Assembly (NCBI RefSeq): GCF_910592395.1
Contig: NC_088308.1
Location: forward strand, 22,087,501 to 22,151,500
DNA from: Lineus longissimus
Lineage: Eukaryota; Nemertea; Pilidiophora; Heteronemertea; Lineidae
Direction: 5' to 3'
Length of the DNA stretch: 64,000 nt
Part shown: piece by piece, positions 61,383-64,000 of the stretch
Layout of the letters: each line of letters opens with the position of its first letter
Numbering within the stretch: position 1 is the first letter of the stretch
The notes under the pieces: generated by a model
Database searches by the model: none
What the model was told of the DNA's origin: nothing
The model's input: only the letters and a program-made list of their open reading frames with translations
Made by a program: the position numbers and the translations under genes

Positions 61383-63876
61383 ATGACCATCAGTCCACAG
61401 ACGATGGATCTAAATCAAGACCATCGACCACAAAACATGATTTTCTCAAAGGTAAGCACAGATGCAATGTAGGTACTATGTAGCATGGCTATAGAGACCC
61501 TTACACCAGGCGGAGGAAGCCACTGCTAGCCACAACAAACAAGCAGCAAACAAAATATCGCATGGTAGCACACCACATGTTCTTTTGTTCGTTGTATCTA
61601 TATAAATTTAGGTTTGTTTGGGCTTGGAGGAATTAATAAATTCCTCCAAGGTTTAGGCAAGCAGTGGCTTCCTCCGCTTACATTTGCTTGGTACGTGCGC
61701 TTGGACGCTGTAAAAGGGTCGTTTTCATTCATACTGTTAAATGTTTTACTTTTTGATTACGGTAGTCATTGCAAGTTGCGTTGCATTGCGTGACTAATTA
61801 TCATGCTAATTGAGGCTTATATAATGTTGAAGCAGCACAGTTCACATTCCTGTATTACTTAGTGTAGGCCTATATGCTGTTAATGTTAAATGTGAGGGTA
61901 GGGTTGATAACGCTGCGAGTATCGGTGTAAGTGTCAGTGTCAGTGCCAGCGTTGGTGACAGTGACCCCAGCCTGATCCAAAACCAAGGACATCGGGGGTT
62001 AATGTTTGCTTCTCCAACCTTTGTCCAGCACACAAACCCCTGAGACATTTCCCCACATTGGCTGAAGTACAGTGGAGTGGGGATTACCATTTAAAGCCAC
62101 CATCTAGGTGTGTAATTACCAGTAGTCGCAATGCTGCCAGAACCAGTATCAAGAGTATAAGTATCAACCTCTCTTTCCTTACTGTACCTCTCATTATATG
62201 AATACAAATGGCAGTCAAAAAACTAAGTCTTAAATTGCACCTCACACTCAGAGAAGACAGTGCTTTTCTTTTCTTTTGGCACAATTTTTAAAACAACCTT
62301 TGAATAGCGTTGATTAAATTCCTGGAATCAAATACTAGTGAGGTCTGCAGTTGCTTCTGCACTAGAACTTCAGCCAATCAAGGGTATTGTCTCAGAGATC
62401 AAATTTGTGTGCAGTTCTAGAGAAATGAACATCAACCCTGCCCTGATATCCTCAGGTTGGTGCACATAATGTAAACATCAACCCCTGTACTAACTTGAAA
62501 TCGTAGGAAACTGGCTGGTCAGTGCCGTTGGACAGTATTTCTGAACCGCATGGCCCCAACCATGCATGCTAGCGTAATCAGAAGATAGTGAATAGCTGAT
62601 GCGAATATCATTTCTTTGCATTGACCCCTCATTTCAGATGGAGAAGATCATTCAAGATATGCAACTTCCAGACACAGGCATTCCTGTTCGATGTCAAAAG
62701 ATATTCTTGACCACCATACCATGTGCTTTCACAGGTTTGTATTTTTTTTAAAATCACGATGTTCTGCTTTTTAAAAATGCTGTTGAGATAATTTGATAGG
62801 CAATGTATGTCAATCACTGTTTGCTTGAAAAGTTTTTAATATGGATTTTTAGGATTACCAGTAGGCAAAAGTTTCAAGTTTCAAGAATACTTGTGCCATT
62901 CATTATTATCCTCTCCACTTTTAATAAAACTTTTAAAAAAATTGAAAAAATTTCATTACACCTGTGACACATGACTCATAGAATATGAAAAAATCGTCCC
63001 AGTACCCTGCTAGCCTGAGGAGACATGGGTATAACTTGGTGCTTGCCGTACGTGTGGCTCAGAAAAATAGAAATGCAGTTTACACAATGCCTTTGGGCAG
63101 TTATCTAGCATACAAATTTGCTGCAACTTGGAATTTAAAGTATTTGAAAATTTGTCTCCACAACGGCAATGTTAAAATTAAAATCCAAGCGGTAGTAATG
63201 CAATTGAAAATTTTCAAACGACCTACAAATTTCAAATTTTTAACCAACGGTGTAAAAAGGAAGAGAATAAGATGACCGAATGTGAGGAATTCGTGGGCTC
63301 TCCATCATTGTTGAACGACTGTATTCCTTTTCCACTGACTTCATAACCCGCCTCTCCTCAGTGCGAGTATGGCAAATTATTGCTCCTCTAAATAGCTATC
63401 ATTGTCAGCTTTTGATGAGAACCTCTTAGGTCAGGTGGGCTAATCACTTGTAAATTGACTGTACAAGGCGTAATCACTAAAATTACCATGCATGCATCGG
63501 GATGGAAATGTGCTCTGCGCATCGACTCTCGATAGCCCTAAGACAAGACAAAGACATTGATAGTGGTAACGTGATTGTTTTGATGAACAGTGTGTCAGCG
63601 GCAGATTTTGGATGGCACATTTTTCATTCCACAATAATTTTTGTTGGTAGTGCACTTGATAATTTGATACTGAAATGCTGCACATCCTTTTCATTGTGTT
63701 CTGTTTTCATTCTAGGTTATGATCTCATTGAATGGTTGATGGAAAGATTGGAGATCCAAGACTCTGCTGAGGCCATTCATTTGGGCAACCTGCTATGTCA
63801 TTACGGCTACATCTTCCCAGTCACGGACAACAGAACCCTCTCCGTCAAAGATGACAATTCCCTTTACAGATTTCAG
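61383..63876 (+). CDS. RGS9: R7-family RGS protein, N-terminal part (RGS9/RGS11-like), runs off the window
   Basis: Three exons are visible: 61383-61451, 62638-62734 and 63716-63876, with GT-AG borders and phases 0, 1, 0 (109 codons so far). Exon 1 begins MTISPQ and has HRPQNMIFSK, resembling the vertebrate RGS9 start. Exon 2 (MEKIIQDMQLPDTGIPVRCQ) and exon 3 (YDLIEWLMERLEIQD, HLGNLLCHYGYIFPV, LSVKDDNSLYRFQ) form the DEP domain. The 'YGYI(F/Y)P' form is closer to RGS9/RGS11 than to RGS6/RGS7 (HGYFFP). In this family the DEP domain binds R7BP/R9AP membrane anchors, and the later GGL and RGS domains bind Gbeta5 and speed GTP hydrolysis by Galpha-i/o. Those domains would lie beyond position 64,000. 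The symbol marks the closest subgroup; RGS9 versus RGS11 orthology is not settled. Confidence 0.9.
61510..61677. mobile_element. Small foldback element in RGS intron 1
   Basis: The left end GCGGAGGAAGCCACTGCT (61510-) and the right end AGCAGTGGCTTCCTCCGC (to 61677) are exact reverse complements, and the 22-bp arms differ at one position overall. A second inverted repeat is nested inside, TTGGAGGAATT / AATTCCTCCAA (61624-61649). The total is 168 bp without coding capacity. This is probably a MITE or foldback remnant; the target duplication is not clear. Confidence 0.7.
61930..61970. repeat. Degenerate GTGTCA-type short tandem repeat
   Basis: Repeated GTGTCAGT/GTGCCAG units occur in RGS intron 1. 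It is a minor simple repeat. Confidence 0.5.
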
Positions 63877-64000
63877 GTCAGTATCACATTTTGTATGAAA
63901 TGCATCTGTATAAGTATAGTATGTCTCACCTTGTCCTAGAACTTCATTTGATAAAAAATTAGGGTAGGGTACAGTGATTACATTGACAGCTCTGCATTAG

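Noticed and set aside
63502-63715. Upstream part of a 145-codon plus frame as an alternative RGS start
   Set aside because: The AG acceptor at 63714-63715 and the phase-1 match to exon 2 show that the exon starts at 63716. The upstream codons are intron that happens to be open.
1-64000. CRISPR arrays, bacterial operons or phage genes
   Set aside because: The genes have spliceosomal introns and animal orthologues; no direct-repeat/spacer arrays are present.

Overview
This is animal nuclear DNA. It carries five spliced protein genes with GT-AG introns, one tRNA gene, several foldback (MITE-like) elements and much tandem repeat. The conserved genes are animal orthologues, and the octamer TACATGTA and its extensions recur throughout. 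I infer a marine invertebrate such as a lophotrochozoan, lancelet or echinoderm; the window alone does not fix the phylum. All exon joins were read by eye from splice sites, reading-frame phase and protein family pattern.

Layout. Bases 1 to about 35,700 are gene-poor: a tRNA-Arg(TCG) gene (minus, 1544-1616), an array of roughly 100-110 bp units (7484-8002), foldback elements (5418-5643, 6351-6472, 22051-22876, 30184-30391), a tRNA-like sequence (28301-28376) and no protein I recognise. Bases 35,760-41,119 (minus) hold a secreted protein with three C-type lectin-like domains, each built from two exons, with a probable Lys/Thr-rich linker exon and an 80-bp minisatellite in its last intron. Bases about 41,380-46,540 are a diverged satellite array whose prevailing monomer orientation flips near 43,890.

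Bases 47,703-63,876 hold four conserved genes in two head-to-head pairs. A cyclophilin A-type peptidyl-prolyl isomerase (minus) starts 494 bp from a CANT1-type calcium-activated nucleotidase (plus). An ALYREF/THOC4 mRNA export adaptor (minus) starts 611 bp from an R7-family RGS protein closest to RGS9/RGS11 (plus), which runs off the right edge. Introns of ALYREF and RGS carry foldback elements, including a likely non-autonomous piggyBac element flanked by TTAA.

The genes do not form one pathway. ALYREF exports mRNA, cyclophilin A folds proteins, CANT1 hydrolyses UDP/GDP in the secretory pathway, the RGS protein turns off G-protein signalling, and the lectin-like protein is predicted to be secreted. 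CANT1, ALYREF and RGS9 all lie on human 17q24-q25, so this neighbourhood may preserve ancestral animal linkage.
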